A stretch of DNA of 64,000 nucleotides from Vreelandella arcis (GTDB lineage: Bacteria > Pseudomonadota > Gammaproteobacteria > Pseudomonadales > Halomonadaceae): positions 248,001 through 312,000 of the forward strand of contig NZ_FNII01000003.1 in the NCBI RefSeq assembly GCF_900103865.1, read 5' to 3'. The notes under the pieces were generated by a model. The model saw nothing but the letters and a program-made list of their open reading frames with translations. It ran no database searches and had not been told where the DNA came from. Each line of letters begins with the position of its first letter. Within the stretch, counting starts at the first letter, position 1. This document shows, piece by piece, positions 29,063 through 38,994 of the stretch. The position numbers were made by a program, and so were the translations under genes.

Positions 29063-31339
29063 ATGGTAAAAGTGCGTGAAGACCAACCGCTAACCGACAC
29101 CGGAACGGTGGACATACCGCAATGGTTAATGCGCCTGCAAGAAGATGTGCGTCTACCTGAACCGCAACGATTGCAGGAAGCCTGCGAGCTTGCCGAAACG
29201 CTAGAGCTCGGCGCACCGCGATCGCACCGCGTGTGGCTAACGCCCGGTTCGAGTTTTCGCATGGGGCTTGAAATGGCCGATATTTTGGGAGAACTCAAGC
29301 TCGACCAGGCTACCTTGGAAGCCGCCGTACTTTACCGAGCGGTACGTGAAGGCTTATTAAACCTGGAAGCAGTGACCAAGCGCTTTGGCAAAGAAGTGGC
29401 CAGCCTGATTGATGGTGTGCTGCAAATGGCCGCTATCAGCTACCCGGTGGCGCCTGACCATGGCATGGGTCAACACAATCAGCAGGAAAACCTGCGCAAG
29501 ATGCTGGTCAATATGGTTGGCGATGTGCGCGTTGCATTGATCAAAATTGCCGAGCGCACCTGTGCCTTGCGCCAAGTCAAACACGCGCCGCGGGAAAAAT
29601 GCCACCAGGTCGCCCGGGAAGTGGCCGATATTTATGCGCCGCTGGCGCATCGACTGGGCATCGGGCAAATCAAGTGGGAGCTCGAGGATCTATCGTTTCG
29701 CTACCTGCACGAGGAAGAGTATAAAGCGATTGCCAAGCTGCTGGCCGAGAAGCGTTTGGACCGTGATCGCTATATTCACGACGTCGTGGAAACCATTAAA
29801 AGCTTAATGGAAGCTCAGCACATCCATCATTACGATGTGGACGGGCGCGCCAAACATATCTACTCGATTTGGCGCAAAATGAAGCGCAAACGGATCGATT
29901 TTTCCCAGGTGCACGACGTGCGTGCGGTGCGCATTCTGGTGCCCGAAGTGACCGACTGCTACACCGTATTGGGGATTGTGCATTCCCGCTGGCACCACGT
30001 GCCCAACGAGTTTGACGACTACATCGCCAATCCCAAGAAAAACGGCTATCAGTCGCTGCATACCGCCGTGATGGGGCCGGAAAATAAAGTATTGGAAATT
30101 CAGATCCGCACCTTTGCAATGCACGATGAAGCAGAGCTGGGTGTTTGTGCCCACTGGCGCTATAAAGGCCACGATACCAACGCCAAAAGTCGCAGCTACG
30201 AAGAAAAAATCGCCTGGCTTCGCCAAGTATTGGAGTGGCAGGACGAGGTAGGCGGCTTTGGCGATCTGCGCGAAGGGCTATCCAGCGACGTTGCCCCGGA
30301 TCGGATCTATGTGTTTACCCCGGATGGCCATGTCATCGATCTACCACGTATCGCCACGCCGATAGATTTCGCCTACCGGGTGCATACCGAAATTGGTCAC
30401 CGCTGCCGAGGGGCCAAAATCAACGGCCGTATCGTGCCGCTCACTTACAAGTTGAAAACCGGCCAGCAGGTCGAGATTCTTACCGCGACCAAGGGTGGGC
30501 CAAGCCGCGACTGGTTGAACCCCAGTCTAGGCTATGTGCGCACCTCGCGAGCGCGGGCGAAGATTCAAGCCTGGTTCAAGTACCAGGCCCGCGATCAAAA
30601 CCTTGATGAAGGGCGCGCGTTGTTTGAGCGCGAGATGCGCCGTTTAGATGTGGAAGGGCTGGATCGGCCCAAATTGGCCAAAGCGGTTAATTACCAAACG
30701 GCAGACGACATGTACGCCGCGCTAGGCGCTGGTGACTTGCGCATTGGACAAGTACTCCACCAGGCGCAGCAATTGTTTGGTGAAACCGACGATCAAGAAC
30801 AGCTTGATCGCCTGCTGGCCAAACCCAAGCGCCAGTCCAGTAAAGCCACTAAAAGTGACATTACCGTGCTGGGCGTTGGCAACCTTAAGACCAGCATGGC
30901 TAACTGTTGCCGTCCGGTACCCGGCGAGCCGATTGTCGGCTTTATTACCCAGGGACGGGGCGTCACGGTGCACCGCCAGGACTGCAGCAATATCCTGCAA
31001 TTGCGCCTGGATGAACCCCAGCGCATCATTGAAGTGGAATGGGGCGAGCGCGCCGAGACGCGCTATCCGGTCACCATCGAGATTCAAGCCTGGGATCGCT
31101 CGGGCCTGCTGCGCGATGTCACCGGGCTGCTGGGTAATGAGAAGGTTAACGTTCTGGCGGTGAATACCCTCACGGATACCGACGAAGGCATCGCGCGGCT
31201 GCGCATTACCCTGGAAGTCGACGGCTTGGAAGCGCTAGGGCGGCTTTTCTCGCGTATTCAGCAGCTACCCAACGTGACCGAGGTACGCCGCCTGCGCGAC
31301 ACCGACCCTGACAAAAATACCCAAGGAGGAGGGGCCTGA
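29063..31339 (+). CDS. relA: GTP pyrophosphokinase RelA
   Basis: Ribosome-associated (p)ppGpp synthetase of the stringent response. The N-terminal hydrolase-like domain is degenerate: the HD pair of SpoT is replaced (LYRAVREGLLNLEAV), so it is synthetase-only. The synthetase domain holds YSIWRKMKRK and ENGYQSLHTAV-like NGYQSLHTAV; TGS (DRIYVFTPDGHVIDLP), a Cys-containing conserved domain (MANCCRPVPGE) and ACT follow. I place the start at 29063 (MVKVRED, like E. coli MVAVR). Length 758 residues. Start lies 49 bp after rlmD. Confidence 0.95.
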   Translation: MVKVREDQPLTDTGTVDIPQWLMRLQEDVRLPEPQRLQEACELAETLELGAPRSHRVWLTPGSSFRMGLEMADILGELKLDQATLEAAVLYRAVREGLLNLEAVTKRFGKEVASLIDGVLQMAAISYPVAPDHGMGQHNQQENLRKMLVNMVGDVRVALIKIAERTCALRQVKHAPREKCHQVAREVADIYAPLAHRLGIGQIKWELEDLSFRYLHEEEYKAIAKLLAEKRLDRDRYIHDVVETIKSLMEAQHIHHYDVDGRAKHIYSIWRKMKRKRIDFSQVHDVRAVRILVPEVTDCYTVLGIVHSRWHHVPNEFDDYIANPKKNGYQSLHTAVMGPENKVLEIQIRTFAMHDEAELGVCAHWRYKGHDTNAKSRSYEEKIAWLRQVLEWQDEVGGFGDLREGLSSDVAPDRIYVFTPDGHVIDLPRIATPIDFAYRVHTEIGHRCRGAKINGRIVPLTYKLKTGQQVEILTATKGGPSRDWLNPSLGYVRTSRARAKIQAWFKYQARDQNLDEGRALFEREMRRLDVEGLDRPKLAKAVNYQTADDMYAALGAGDLRIGQVLHQAQQLFGETDDQEQLDRLLAKPKRQSSKATKSDITVLGVGNLKTSMANCCRPVPGEPIVGFITQGRGVTVHRQDCSNILQLRLDEPQRIIEVEWGERAETRYPVTIEIQAWDRSGLLRDVTGLLGNEKVNVLAVNTLTDTDEGIARLRITLEVDGLEALGRLFSRIQQLPNVTEVRRLRDTDPDKNTQGGGA

Positions 31340-32178
31340 TGCGCTACTCGCTGGACGATTTAATCACGCTGATGGGCGTGCTGCGCGACCGCGAACAAGG
31401 CTGTCCCTGGGATATCAAGCAGGACTGGGACAGCATCGTCCCGCATACCCTTGAAGAAGCCTACGAAGTGGCCGATGCCATCGAGCGGCGGGCCTTTGAC
31501 GAGTTGCCTGGCGAACTGGGGGATTTGTTGTTTCAGGTGGTCTACTATGCCCAGTTTGCCGCCGAAGAGCAGCGCTTCGATTTTCACGATATCGTCGATA
31601 CGCTAACGGCTAAAATGCTACGCCGACACCCACATGTGTTTCCTGATGGCACCTTAACCTCGCGCCGCTCGCCAGGGGTCAGCGCTGACGACGTGCAAAC
31701 CCAGCAGGTCAACAGCCGTTGGGAGTCATTGAAAGCCGAAGAACGCGCCGAACGAACCAGCGAGGCCCCTTCGGTGCTGGACGACGTGCCGCGCACGCTA
31801 CCTGCGCTCAGCCGAGCCGCCAAACTTTCCAAGCGCGCCGCGCGGGTGGGGTTTGACTGGCCGGACACACGGGGCGTGCTGGCCAAAATTCGTGAAGAAC
31901 TCGATGAAGTCGAAGAGGCGCTCGCAGCGGGCGATCAGCAGCACGCCCAAGAAGAAGTCGGCGACCTGCTGTTTGCCGTTACCAATTTGGCGCGCACGAT
32001 GGGAGCTAATCCCGAGCAGAGCCTGCGCGCGACCAATAGCAAATTTGAGCGGCGCTTTCGCTACGTTGAGCACCAGTTGGCGGCCGCTGACCGGCCGTTA
32101 ACCGACGCCACCCTAGACGAGATGGAAACCCACTGGGTGGCGGCCAAAGCCCAAGAAACCCGATTTATGCGTTCTTAA
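31339..32178 (+). CDS. mazG: Nucleoside triphosphate pyrophosphohydrolase MazG
   Basis: Hydrolyses NTPs to NMPs and PPi; in E. coli it lowers (p)ppGpp-linked effects. Two MazG repeats are visible. The first holds CPWDIKQDWDSIVPHTLEEAYEVADAIE and ELGDLLFQVVYYAQFA; the second holds IREELDEVEEAL and EEVGDLLFAVTNLAR. The EExxE metal-binding patterns are intact in both. Length 279 residues. Its start overlaps the last base of relA, so the two are coupled. Confidence 0.94.
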   Translation: MRYSLDDLITLMGVLRDREQGCPWDIKQDWDSIVPHTLEEAYEVADAIERRAFDELPGELGDLLFQVVYYAQFAAEEQRFDFHDIVDTLTAKMLRRHPHVFPDGTLTSRRSPGVSADDVQTQQVNSRWESLKAEERAERTSEAPSVLDDVPRTLPALSRAAKLSKRAARVGFDWPDTRGVLAKIREELDEVEEALAAGDQQHAQEEVGDLLFAVTNLARTMGANPEQSLRATNSKFERRFRYVEHQLAAADRPLTDATLDEMETHWVAAKAQETRFMRS

Positions 32179-32214
32179 TTTAACGTTTACGCGACCCCTG
32201 CAAGGAGGCCTGCC

Positions 32215-34863
32215 ATGAGCCATGATCTACACGAATCGCTACGCGATAACGTGCGTATCCTGGGCGATAGCCTAGGGCGAACCATTGCCGATGATTTAGG
32301 CCAGGGTTTCGTTGATAAAATCGAAACCATACGTGCCCATGCCAAAAAAGGACGCCAGGGCGATTCGCTGCAACAACGTGATTTGATCGAATACCTGCGT
32401 AAGTTGCCCGAGCACGATTTGTTGCCTGTCACCCGCGCCTTCAACCAGTTTTTGAACTTGGCGAATATCGCCGAGCAGCACTATCGGGCCCGCTTCCGCC
32501 GCGTGGAAGACTACAAGCCCGGCTCGCAGCCGGTACTCGGTGATCTGCTGAAGCGTGCCGAGCAGGCGGGCAACTCGCCGCGCAAACTGGTGGAGACGCT
32601 AGCCACCATGCGCGTTGAGTTGGTGCTCACCGCTCACCCTACGGAAGTTATCCGCCGCACGCTGATCCAAAAGTACGACGCGATTGACGACTGCCTAACG
32701 GCCATTGAGAGCTCCGATGACTATCCTGAGCGCGGCACTCGTGCCCAAGGCCGGCTTGAAGAGTTGATTAGCCAGGCGTGGCATACCGACGAAATACGCC
32801 ACGAGCGACCCACGCCGGTGGATGAAGCTAAGTGGGGGTTTGCGGTAATTGAAAACTCGCTATGGCAGGCGGTGCCTGATTTTCATCGCGATTTGGATAA
32901 CCTATTACTGGATACTGCGGGTGAGCGCTTGCCGTTGGATGCCGCTCCCATTCGCTACGCCTCCTGGATGGGCGGCGACCGGGACGGTAATCCCAATGTT
33001 ACCGCCCGAGTCACCCGCGAAGTGCTTTTGTTGGGCCGCTGGATGGCCGCCGATTTGTATCTACGCGACCTTGAACAGCTGAAAACCGAGCTTTCCATGT
33101 GGAAGGCCAATAGCGCGCTGAAAGCCGAGGCGGGCGATGTGACAGAGCCTTATCGCGAAGTGCTAAAACGCCTGTTGGCGCGAATGGAGGCAACCCGCGA
33201 CTGGGCCAAGGCCGAGCTCGAAGGGAAAAACTATAGTGGCGGGCCAATTATCGAAACCCGCGATCAACTCTACGCGCCTTTGCTTGCATGCTATCGCTCG
33301 CTGTGCGATGTCGGGCTGGATACCATCGCCAACGGTGCGTTGTTGGATACGCTGCGCCGGGTCGCGGTGTTTGGCGTGACGCTGACCAAGCTCGATCTGC
33401 GACAAGAAGCCAGTCGCCATGCCCAAGTAATGGAAGAATTGACCGAGGCTTTGGGCTTAGGTCATTACCGCGAGTGGGATGAAGCCCAACGCCAGGAATT
33501 TTTACTGGCAGAACTGGACTCAAGGCGACCGCTCATTCCGCGCCGTTGGGAGTGCTCGGCGGAATCCCGCGAGGTGCTGGATACCTTCAAGGTCATCGCC
33601 CAGGAACATGCCGAAGCGCTGGGCACGTATATCATTTCGATGGCCGCGGAGCCGTCCGACGTCCTCACCGTGGCGCTATTAATGAAAGAAGTCGGCGGGC
33701 AAGTCACGCTGCCCATCGCGCCGCTGTTTGAGACCCTCAACGATCTCGACCACGCCGGTGCTGTGATCGACCAACTGCTGGCGTTGCCGGGCTATCGCAA
33801 GCTGATGCAGGACGGCCAAGAGGTCATGATCGGCTATTCAGACTCCGCCAAAGATGCGGGTCAGCTGGCCGCCGCCTGGGCCCAGTACCGCGCCCAGGAA
33901 TCGCTGGTCAATGTATGCGAGCATCATGGGGTCGATTTAACGCTGTTCCATGGCCGGGGTGGCACGGTAGGCCGTGGCGGCGGTCCTGCCCACGCGGCGA
34001 TTCTCTCCCAGCCGCCCGGCTCGGTGAATGGCAGTCTGCGGGTCACCGAACAGGGTGAGATGATTCGCTTTAAGTTTGGCCAGCCGGACATAGCGCTGCG
34101 CTCGATGGAAATTTACACCTGCGCGGTGATGGAGGCGACGCTGCTCCCCCCCAGGGCGCCCGAGCCGCACTGGCGCGAGGAGATGGATCGGCTTTCCAGC
34201 GTGGCCCATGCCGCCTATGTGGGCTTGGTGCGCGAAGACCCTGACTTCGTGCCATACTTCCGTGCGGTGACACCGGAAGGGGCGCTGGGTAGGCTTCCAC
34301 TCGGCTCGCGACCCACCAAGCGGCGCCAGGATGGCGGGGTGGAAACCCTCCGCGCGATTCCATGGATTTTCGCCTGGACGCAGATCCGCTTAATGCTGCC
34401 AGCATGGCTGGGTAGCGGCGAGGCATTCTCGCTTCGATTAGAAGAGCCCGGCGGCCGCGACGTACTGCAAGAAATGCGCAACGAATGGCCGTTTTTCGGC
34501 ACCTATCTCGACATGCTGGAAATGCTGCTGGCCAAAGCCGATGTGGCGATCTCGGCTTACTACGAACACCGCCTGGTGGATGAGCCATCCCTCAAGGCCC
34601 TGGGTAAACAGCTGCGTGAACGTTTTGCCCGGCTGGAAGAGGCCGTGCTGGATATTCTTCAGCAAGACGCGCTGCTGGAAAATACCCCGCTGATTCGCCA
34701 GGCGATCGATGTGCGCAACCCTTATATTGATCCATTGCATGGTTTGCAGGCGGAGCTTTTACAGCGTAATCGCGATGCCGATGGCGCCATCAGCGCCGAT
34801 CTTTCCCGGGCGTTAATGGTGACCATGGCGGGCATTGCCGCGGGTCTGCGCAACACCGGTTAA
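32215..34863 (+). CDS. ppc: Phosphoenolpyruvate carboxylase
   Basis: Anaplerotic enzyme that makes oxaloacetate from PEP and bicarbonate. Catalytic H141 lies in LTAHPTEVIRRT; other signatures are GYSDSAKDAGQLAA and the FHGRGGTVGRGGGP loop. The C-terminal end AGLRNTG is the conserved terminus near the catalytic and aspartate-inhibition sites. Length 882 residues, normal. A good AAGGAGG site precedes the ATG. Confidence 0.97.
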   Translation: MSHDLHESLRDNVRILGDSLGRTIADDLGQGFVDKIETIRAHAKKGRQGDSLQQRDLIEYLRKLPEHDLLPVTRAFNQFLNLANIAEQHYRARFRRVEDYKPGSQPVLGDLLKRAEQAGNSPRKLVETLATMRVELVLTAHPTEVIRRTLIQKYDAIDDCLTAIESSDDYPERGTRAQGRLEELISQAWHTDEIRHERPTPVDEAKWGFAVIENSLWQAVPDFHRDLDNLLLDTAGERLPLDAAPIRYASWMGGDRDGNPNVTARVTREVLLLGRWMAADLYLRDLEQLKTELSMWKANSALKAEAGDVTEPYREVLKRLLARMEATRDWAKAELEGKNYSGGPIIETRDQLYAPLLACYRSLCDVGLDTIANGALLDTLRRVAVFGVTLTKLDLRQEASRHAQVMEELTEALGLGHYREWDEAQRQEFLLAELDSRRPLIPRRWECSAESREVLDTFKVIAQEHAEALGTYIISMAAEPSDVLTVALLMKEVGGQVTLPIAPLFETLNDLDHAGAVIDQLLALPGYRKLMQDGQEVMIGYSDSAKDAGQLAAAWAQYRAQESLVNVCEHHGVDLTLFHGRGGTVGRGGGPAHAAILSQPPGSVNGSLRVTEQGEMIRFKFGQPDIALRSMEIYTCAVMEATLLPPRAPEPHWREEMDRLSSVAHAAYVGLVREDPDFVPYFRAVTPEGALGRLPLGSRPTKRRQDGGVETLRAIPWIFAWTQIRLMLPAWLGSGEAFSLRLEEPGGRDVLQEMRNEWPFFGTYLDMLEMLLAKADVAISAYYEHRLVDEPSLKALGKQLRERFARLEEAVLDILQQDALLENTPLIRQAIDVRNPYIDPLHGLQAELLQRNRDADGAISADLSRALMVTMAGIAAGLRNTG

Positions 34864-34934
34864 TCATCACATAAGGTCACTTCCGCCACGCCAGCGTGGC
34901 GGGATTGAGTCCATCAACTTAGCGGAGTGGTGAG

Positions 34935-35480
34935 ATGCCGATGAATGCGCACGAAGTGCTTAACCTCTGGTTCAATGAGTTGACGCCTGCTCAATGGTTT
35001 AAAAAAGACCCTGAGATGGATCGTGCGATCTCGGCGCGGTTTGGTGTACTGCATGCCCAAGCAGCACAGTGCGAGTGTTATGCATGGCGGCAAACGGCCG
35101 AAGGACGGCTCGCGGAGATCATTGTGCTTGATCAGTTTTCGCGCAACATATATCGCGACGACGCCCGTGCCTTTGCGACCGATGCCTTGGCGCTGGCGCT
35201 GGCTCAGGAAGCGGTGGCCGCAGGTGCTGACGCAGCGCTTTCCAGCGAGCAGCGGGCGTTTCTGTATATGCCCTATATGCATAGCGAGTCGGCGGCGATT
35301 CACGAGCGGGCGATGGAACTGTTTGACCAGCCGGGGTTGGAGAAAAACCTCGACTTTGAAGTGCGCCACAAGGCGATTATTGATCGTTTTGGCCGCTACC
35401 CGCACCGCAATGCCCTGCTGGGGCGGGCCTCGACCGACGAGGAGCTGGCCTTTCTCAAACAGCCCGGCTCCTCTTTTTGA
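34935..35480 (+). CDS. DUF924 family protein
   Basis: Member of the DUF924 family (181 residues), all-helical and distantly TPR-like; no activity is established. Family hallmarks are EVLNLWF near the start, QWFKKDPEMD, the DQFSRNIYR motif at about residues 67-75, and FLYMPYMHSE. HRNALLGRASTDEE lies near the C-terminus. It stands alone between ppc and rluF; an 8-bp GC-rich hairpin without a T run (34883-34902) lies before it. Confidence 0.88.
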   Translation: MPMNAHEVLNLWFNELTPAQWFKKDPEMDRAISARFGVLHAQAAQCECYAWRQTAEGRLAEIIVLDQFSRNIYRDDARAFATDALALALAQEAVAAGADAALSSEQRAFLYMPYMHSESAAIHERAMELFDQPGLEKNLDFEVRHKAIIDRFGRYPHRNALLGRASTDEELAFLKQPGSSF

Positions 35481-35516
35481 TCGTTTATTTATTTCTTTTA
35501 AGCCAGATGGCGTTTT

Positions 35517-36569
35517 ATGTCGTTACGAAAATCTACGCGTATTAATAAATACATCAGCGAAAGTGGGCTTTGCTCGCGGCGTGAGGCTGACCGCTACGTT
35601 GAGCAAGGCAATGTGTGGATCAACGGCCGCCGTGCCACCACCGGTGATCAAGTGGTCGCGGGCGATCGTGTCAAAGTGAACGGTCAAGATATTGAGCCCC
35701 AGGAAGAGGAAGATGTTGTCCTCATCGCCCTTAATAAACCGGTGGGCATTGTTAGTACCACCGAGTCGAGTGAAAAAGACAACATTGTCGATTTCGTTAA
35801 ACACGGCACACGAATTTTCCCCATCGGTCGACTGGATAAAGACTCCCAGGGGCTGATTTTATTGACCAATAATGGTGACTTGGTCAATAAAATCCTGCGC
35901 GCTAATAATCAGCACGAGAAAGAGTACCGGGTAACGGTCAACAAGCCGATCACCGATGAGTTTATCGAAGGGATGCAAAGCGGCGTGCCGATTCTTGGCC
36001 AGGTCACCAAAAAGTGCCAAGTCGAGAAGGTGTCCACGTTTGAGTTCAACATTACCTTGGTGCAGGGGCTGAACCGGCAGATACGTCGTATGTGCGACTA
36101 CTTCGGCTATGACGTCACCCAGCTAATTCGCACGCGCATTATGAACGTTTCGCTCAAGGGCCTAGCCCTGGGTGATTGGCGCGACCTGACTCCCAAAGAG
36201 ATGGACACCATCATCGCGCTGACAGAGAGTTCAGCGGCGTCGCCCGAACCGAATAAACCCTCCAAGCCTCAGCAAAAGCCTCGCAGTAAGGCCAATCAAA
36301 AGAACGCTAAGGGCCGCCAGAAACCGGTTAAGGCGGGTGCTAAAGCTGCGGCGACTAAACCACACCCTAAAGGTAAAAAAGCCGCCAGCGGAAAAGTGCG
36401 TACCGGTTCGAAAGGTAGTGCACCAGGCAAGCCCCAGCCAAAAGGCAAAGCTGCCAGCAAGCCAAACGCAAAAGGAAAAGCGGGCGCTAAGCCGGTTGGC
36501 AAAGGGCGTGTGGGGCGCGGTAAGCCAGCGGCGGGCGGCAAGCCGCCCCGCGCTAAAGGCAAACGTTGA
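35517..36569 (+). CDS. rluF: 23S rRNA pseudouridine(2604) synthase RluF with Lys-rich tail
   Basis: Forms pseudouridine at 23S rRNA 2604. The S4 RNA-binding domain covers about residues 7-60 ([30 protein letters not shown]). The catalytic Asp is D107 in [10 protein letters not shown]; the [12 protein letters not shown] segment follows. The core ends near residue 240. The remaining 110 residues are a low-complexity tail of Lys, Gly, Ala and Pro (KGK, KPxxKG units), longer than the basic tail of E. coli RluF and probably an RNA-binding extension. It meets trpG tail to tail. Confidence 0.93.
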   Translation: MSLRKSTRINKYISESGLCSRREADRYVEQGNVWINGRRATTGDQVVAGDRVKVNGQDIEPQEEEDVVLIALNKPVGIVSTTESSEKDNIVDFVKHGTRIFPIGRLDKDSQGLILLTNNGDLVNKILRANNQHEKEYRVTVNKPITDEFIEGMQSGVPILGQVTKKCQVEKVSTFEFNITLVQGLNRQIRRMCDYFGYDVTQLIRTRIMNVSLKGLALGDWRDLTPKEMDTIIALTESSAASPEPNKPSKPQQKPRSKANQKNAKGRQKPVKAGAKAAATKPHPKGKKAASGKVRTGSKGSAPGKPQPKGKAASKPNAKGKAGAKPVGKGRVGRGKPAAGGKPPRAKGKR

Positions 36570-36594
36570 TCTGTATGCCGTCGGCCTTGATTGC

Positions 36595-37254
36595 TCAGGC
36601 AAACAGGAAATTAGCAATCAGCTCTTTGCCGCCTTCGGTGGCGAACGATTCCGGGTGGAACTGAATGCCGTGAATCGGGTAGTCCCGATGTTTTACACCC
36701 ATTAGTTCGAATTCATCCATCGCCTGCCAGCGGTCGCGTTGTTCAAAATTGTCAGCTTCCAGGGCACCCACGGTGGCGGTCACCTCCAGGCACTCAGGCA
36801 GAGTGGTCGCATCGGCAATGAGCGAGTGATAGCGCATCACCTCAAGCTGGTCGGGTACGCCGTTAAACACCGAGTGGTTATTGTGGTTGATCGGACTGAT
36901 CTTGCCGTGCATCGGCAGCGGCGCTTGAACCACTTTACCGCCGAATACATGCACAATACCCTGCATGCCCAGGCAGACCCCCAGCAGCGGCGTGGTCTTG
37001 CCCAGTTTCTCGATCACTTCGGCGCACACACCGAAGTAACGCGGGTCATCCGGCGAGCCGGGGCCGGGGGAGATAATAATGCGATCTGGAGCCATGGCTT
37101 CGATGGCTTGGAAGTCGATTTGATTATTGCGCTTAACGATAATCTCAAAATGGGCCAGCCCGCCGCGATTTTTCTCCGTGGTCAGAATCTCACCGATAAA
37201 CTGGTAAAGGTTATAGGTGAAGGAATCGTAATTATCGATGATAAGTACCTTCAT
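36595..37254 (-). CDS. trpG: Anthranilate synthase component II (glutamine amidotransferase)
   Basis: Supplies ammonia from glutamine to TrpE for anthranilate. Type 1 amidotransferase triad: C94 (GVCLGMQG), H200 and E202 (IQFHPESFATEGG). Length 219 residues. It could also serve aminodeoxychorismate synthase, as some TrpG/PabA proteins do, but the 4-bp overlap with trpE and the TrpR gene upstream favour tryptophan synthesis. Confidence 0.9.
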   Translation of the reverse strand: MKVLIIDNYDSFTYNLYQFIGEILTTEKNRGGLAHFEIIVKRNNQIDFQAIEAMAPDRIIISPGPGSPDDPRYFGVCAEVIEKLGKTTPLLGVCLGMQGIVHVFGGKVVQAPLPMHGKISPINHNNHSVFNGVPDQLEVMRYHSLIADATTLPECLEVTATVGALEADNFEQRDRWQAMDEFELMGVKHRDYPIHGIQFHPESFATEGGKELIANFLFA

Positions 37255-38666
37255 GCTTGGCTCTCCGTGTCCATAAAGGGGGCAAGGGCTTTGCGGGTGC
37301 CGGCAAATTTGCGGCGAATCTCTTCATATTCGTCGTCGGCGTTGCTATCAAACACATTGCCGCCGCAGGTTTGCACGTAGGCGCGCTCGCCGTTCACAAA
37401 CACCGTGCGAATGGGAATCGCAAAGGTGCAGTCGCCGTTAAATGAGAACTGGCCCACCGCGCCGCCGTAGGGGCCGCGCCCGTCGGTTTCCAGGTCGTCG
37501 ATGATTTTCATCGCCTCGATTTTGGGTGCGCCGGTGAGGGTGCCTGCCGGGAAGTTGCTGGCCAGCGCCGTAAACATATCTTCGCCTTCGGCGATAATGC
37601 CGACGATCTCGCTGGAAATATGCTGCACGTGGCTAAAGCGTTTGATATCCATCAGGCTGCGCACTTTCACCGTGCCGAACTGCGCCACCCGGCCAATATC
37701 GTTGCGGTGTAGATCGACAATCATATTGTGTTCGGCGATCTCTTTGGGGTCGTTGAGCAGCGCCCGGGCGAGCTGGGTATCTTCTTGGGGCGTTTGTCCC
37801 CGAGTGGTGGTGCCTGCAAGCGGGAAGGTCTCCATTTCGCCCTGACGCAACCGGAACAGCAGCTCGGGGCTTGCGCCAATCAGCTTCTGGTCGCCGAATT
37901 TGACGTAGTACATCTGTGGCGACGGATTAATGGTGCGTAGCTGGTCATACAGCGCCAGCGAATCGCCTTTGATGCTAAAGCGCTTTTTAAACCCGACCTC
38001 GCACTGAAACACCTTCCCCTCGATAATATCCTGCTTCACTTTGGCCACCGCCTCGGCGTGCTCTGCCTGGCTCATGGTGTCGCCCAGGGCTGTAATATGA
38101 AGCGGGCCAGGCGGCGTGTCGTCAGCGTCGATCAGCGTCTGCAGAAAGTCGTAGCGGCTGTTGTCGTAATAGAAATAGGTGACTTCCCCGGTCATCTTGT
38201 CGAGGATCAGGCCGTCTTTATAAAGCCCAAAGCGGAAGGTATCGAAGTCGTCGCTGGCTTTTAACGATAGCGATGGCTCAAAGTACTGCATGGCATCGTA
38301 ACCGAGATAGCCACTTAGCCCGCCGGCGTACTTGCGGGAAATAATATTCTGCGGGATCAGGCTACGCAGTAGTTCAAAAGGGTTGTCGCTTGGGTAGTGG
38401 TTGGCATTGCCGTCACGGTCTTCAATGCTTAGCGTGTTGCCGTTGGCATAGAGCGTGTACTCGGGGTCGAAGCCAATGATCGAGTGGCGCGCCATATGGC
38501 TATCTTCGCCCAGCGATTCCAGCATGTAGCAGGTATCAAACTGGCGCTCGATTTTTTGAAACAGGGCAAAGAAGTCGCAATCCGCCGCCAAAGTCACATA
38601 GTGCGGCTTGCGGGGCAGCTTAAAAGGTTGCGGGCCTGGTGAGGCGTGCGTGTCAGCAGTGGTCAT
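37251..38666 (-). CDS. trpE: Anthranilate synthase component I
   Basis: Converts chorismate to anthranilate, first step of tryptophan synthesis. The N-terminal regulatory motif reads MLES at residues 48-51, corresponding to the LLES tryptophan-binding motif. The C-terminal chorismate-binding domain carries FQCEVGFKKRFS, ASPELLFRL, PLAGTTTRG, EHNMIVDLHRNDIGRV, FPAGTLTGAPK and GPYGGAVG. Length is 471 residues. It belongs to the 'component I family' and is somewhat diverged from E. coli TrpE. It overlaps trpR and trpG by 4 bp each. Confidence 0.87.
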   Translation of the reverse strand: MTTADTHASPGPQPFKLPRKPHYVTLAADCDFFALFQKIERQFDTCYMLESLGEDSHMARHSIIGFDPEYTLYANGNTLSIEDRDGNANHYPSDNPFELLRSLIPQNIISRKYAGGLSGYLGYDAMQYFEPSLSLKASDDFDTFRFGLYKDGLILDKMTGEVTYFYYDNSRYDFLQTLIDADDTPPGPLHITALGDTMSQAEHAEAVAKVKQDIIEGKVFQCEVGFKKRFSIKGDSLALYDQLRTINPSPQMYYVKFGDQKLIGASPELLFRLRQGEMETFPLAGTTTRGQTPQEDTQLARALLNDPKEIAEHNMIVDLHRNDIGRVAQFGTVKVRSLMDIKRFSHVQHISSEIVGIIAEGEDMFTALASNFPAGTLTGAPKIEAMKIIDDLETDGRGPYGGAVGQFSFNGDCTFAIPIRTVFVNGERAYVQTCGGNVFDSNADDEYEEIRRKFAGTRKALAPFMDTESQA

Positions 38667-38941
38667 GATTCATCATTCCGTGAAGAGGGTCTTGAAGAAG
38701 GTAACTCGGTTAGCGCGCGGGATCCCCGTGAAACCGTGGCGATACCCACGCCGAGGGTTTCGGCAATTTTGCGGTGGGGCACACCCTCGCGCAGTAGCTT
38801 AAAAATCTGTAGGCGTTTGCTGATTTCTTGGTACTCTGCAGGCGTCAGCAGGCTCGCCAGCGCGTCGTCCATCGCTTCAGGTGAATCAATGGCGAGCAAA
38901 TGACCAATGAGCTCAGCTTGGTAATCATCAGTTGAAGTCAT
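38663..38941 (-). CDS. trpR: Trp repressor (TrpR family)
   Basis: Tryptophan-responsive helix-turn-helix repressor, 92 residues from the ATG at 38941. LTPAEYQEISKRLQIFKLLREGVPHRKIAETLGVGIATVSRGSRAL matches the TrpR core and HTH, including the GxGIATVSRGS recognition helix. A GTG at 38980 would add 13 residues; neither start has a good ribosome site. Its stop overlaps the trpE start by 4 bp, and a TrpR operator lies just upstream, so the repressor, component I and component II form one self-regulated operon. Confidence 0.88.
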   Translation of the reverse strand: MTSTDDYQAELIGHLLAIDSPEAMDDALASLLTPAEYQEISKRLQIFKLLREGVPHRKIAETLGVGIATVSRGSRALTELPSSRPSSRNDES

Positions 38942-38994
38942 GTGGTAAAGGGATGTTTTGAAAGCATCGTGGTGAGCCACCGGGCAATGAGTAA

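Noticed and set aside
34883..34902. GC-rich hairpin (CCGCCACG/CGTGGCGG) after ppc as a terminator
   Set aside because: Strong 8-bp stem but no T run, so intrinsic termination is not supported.
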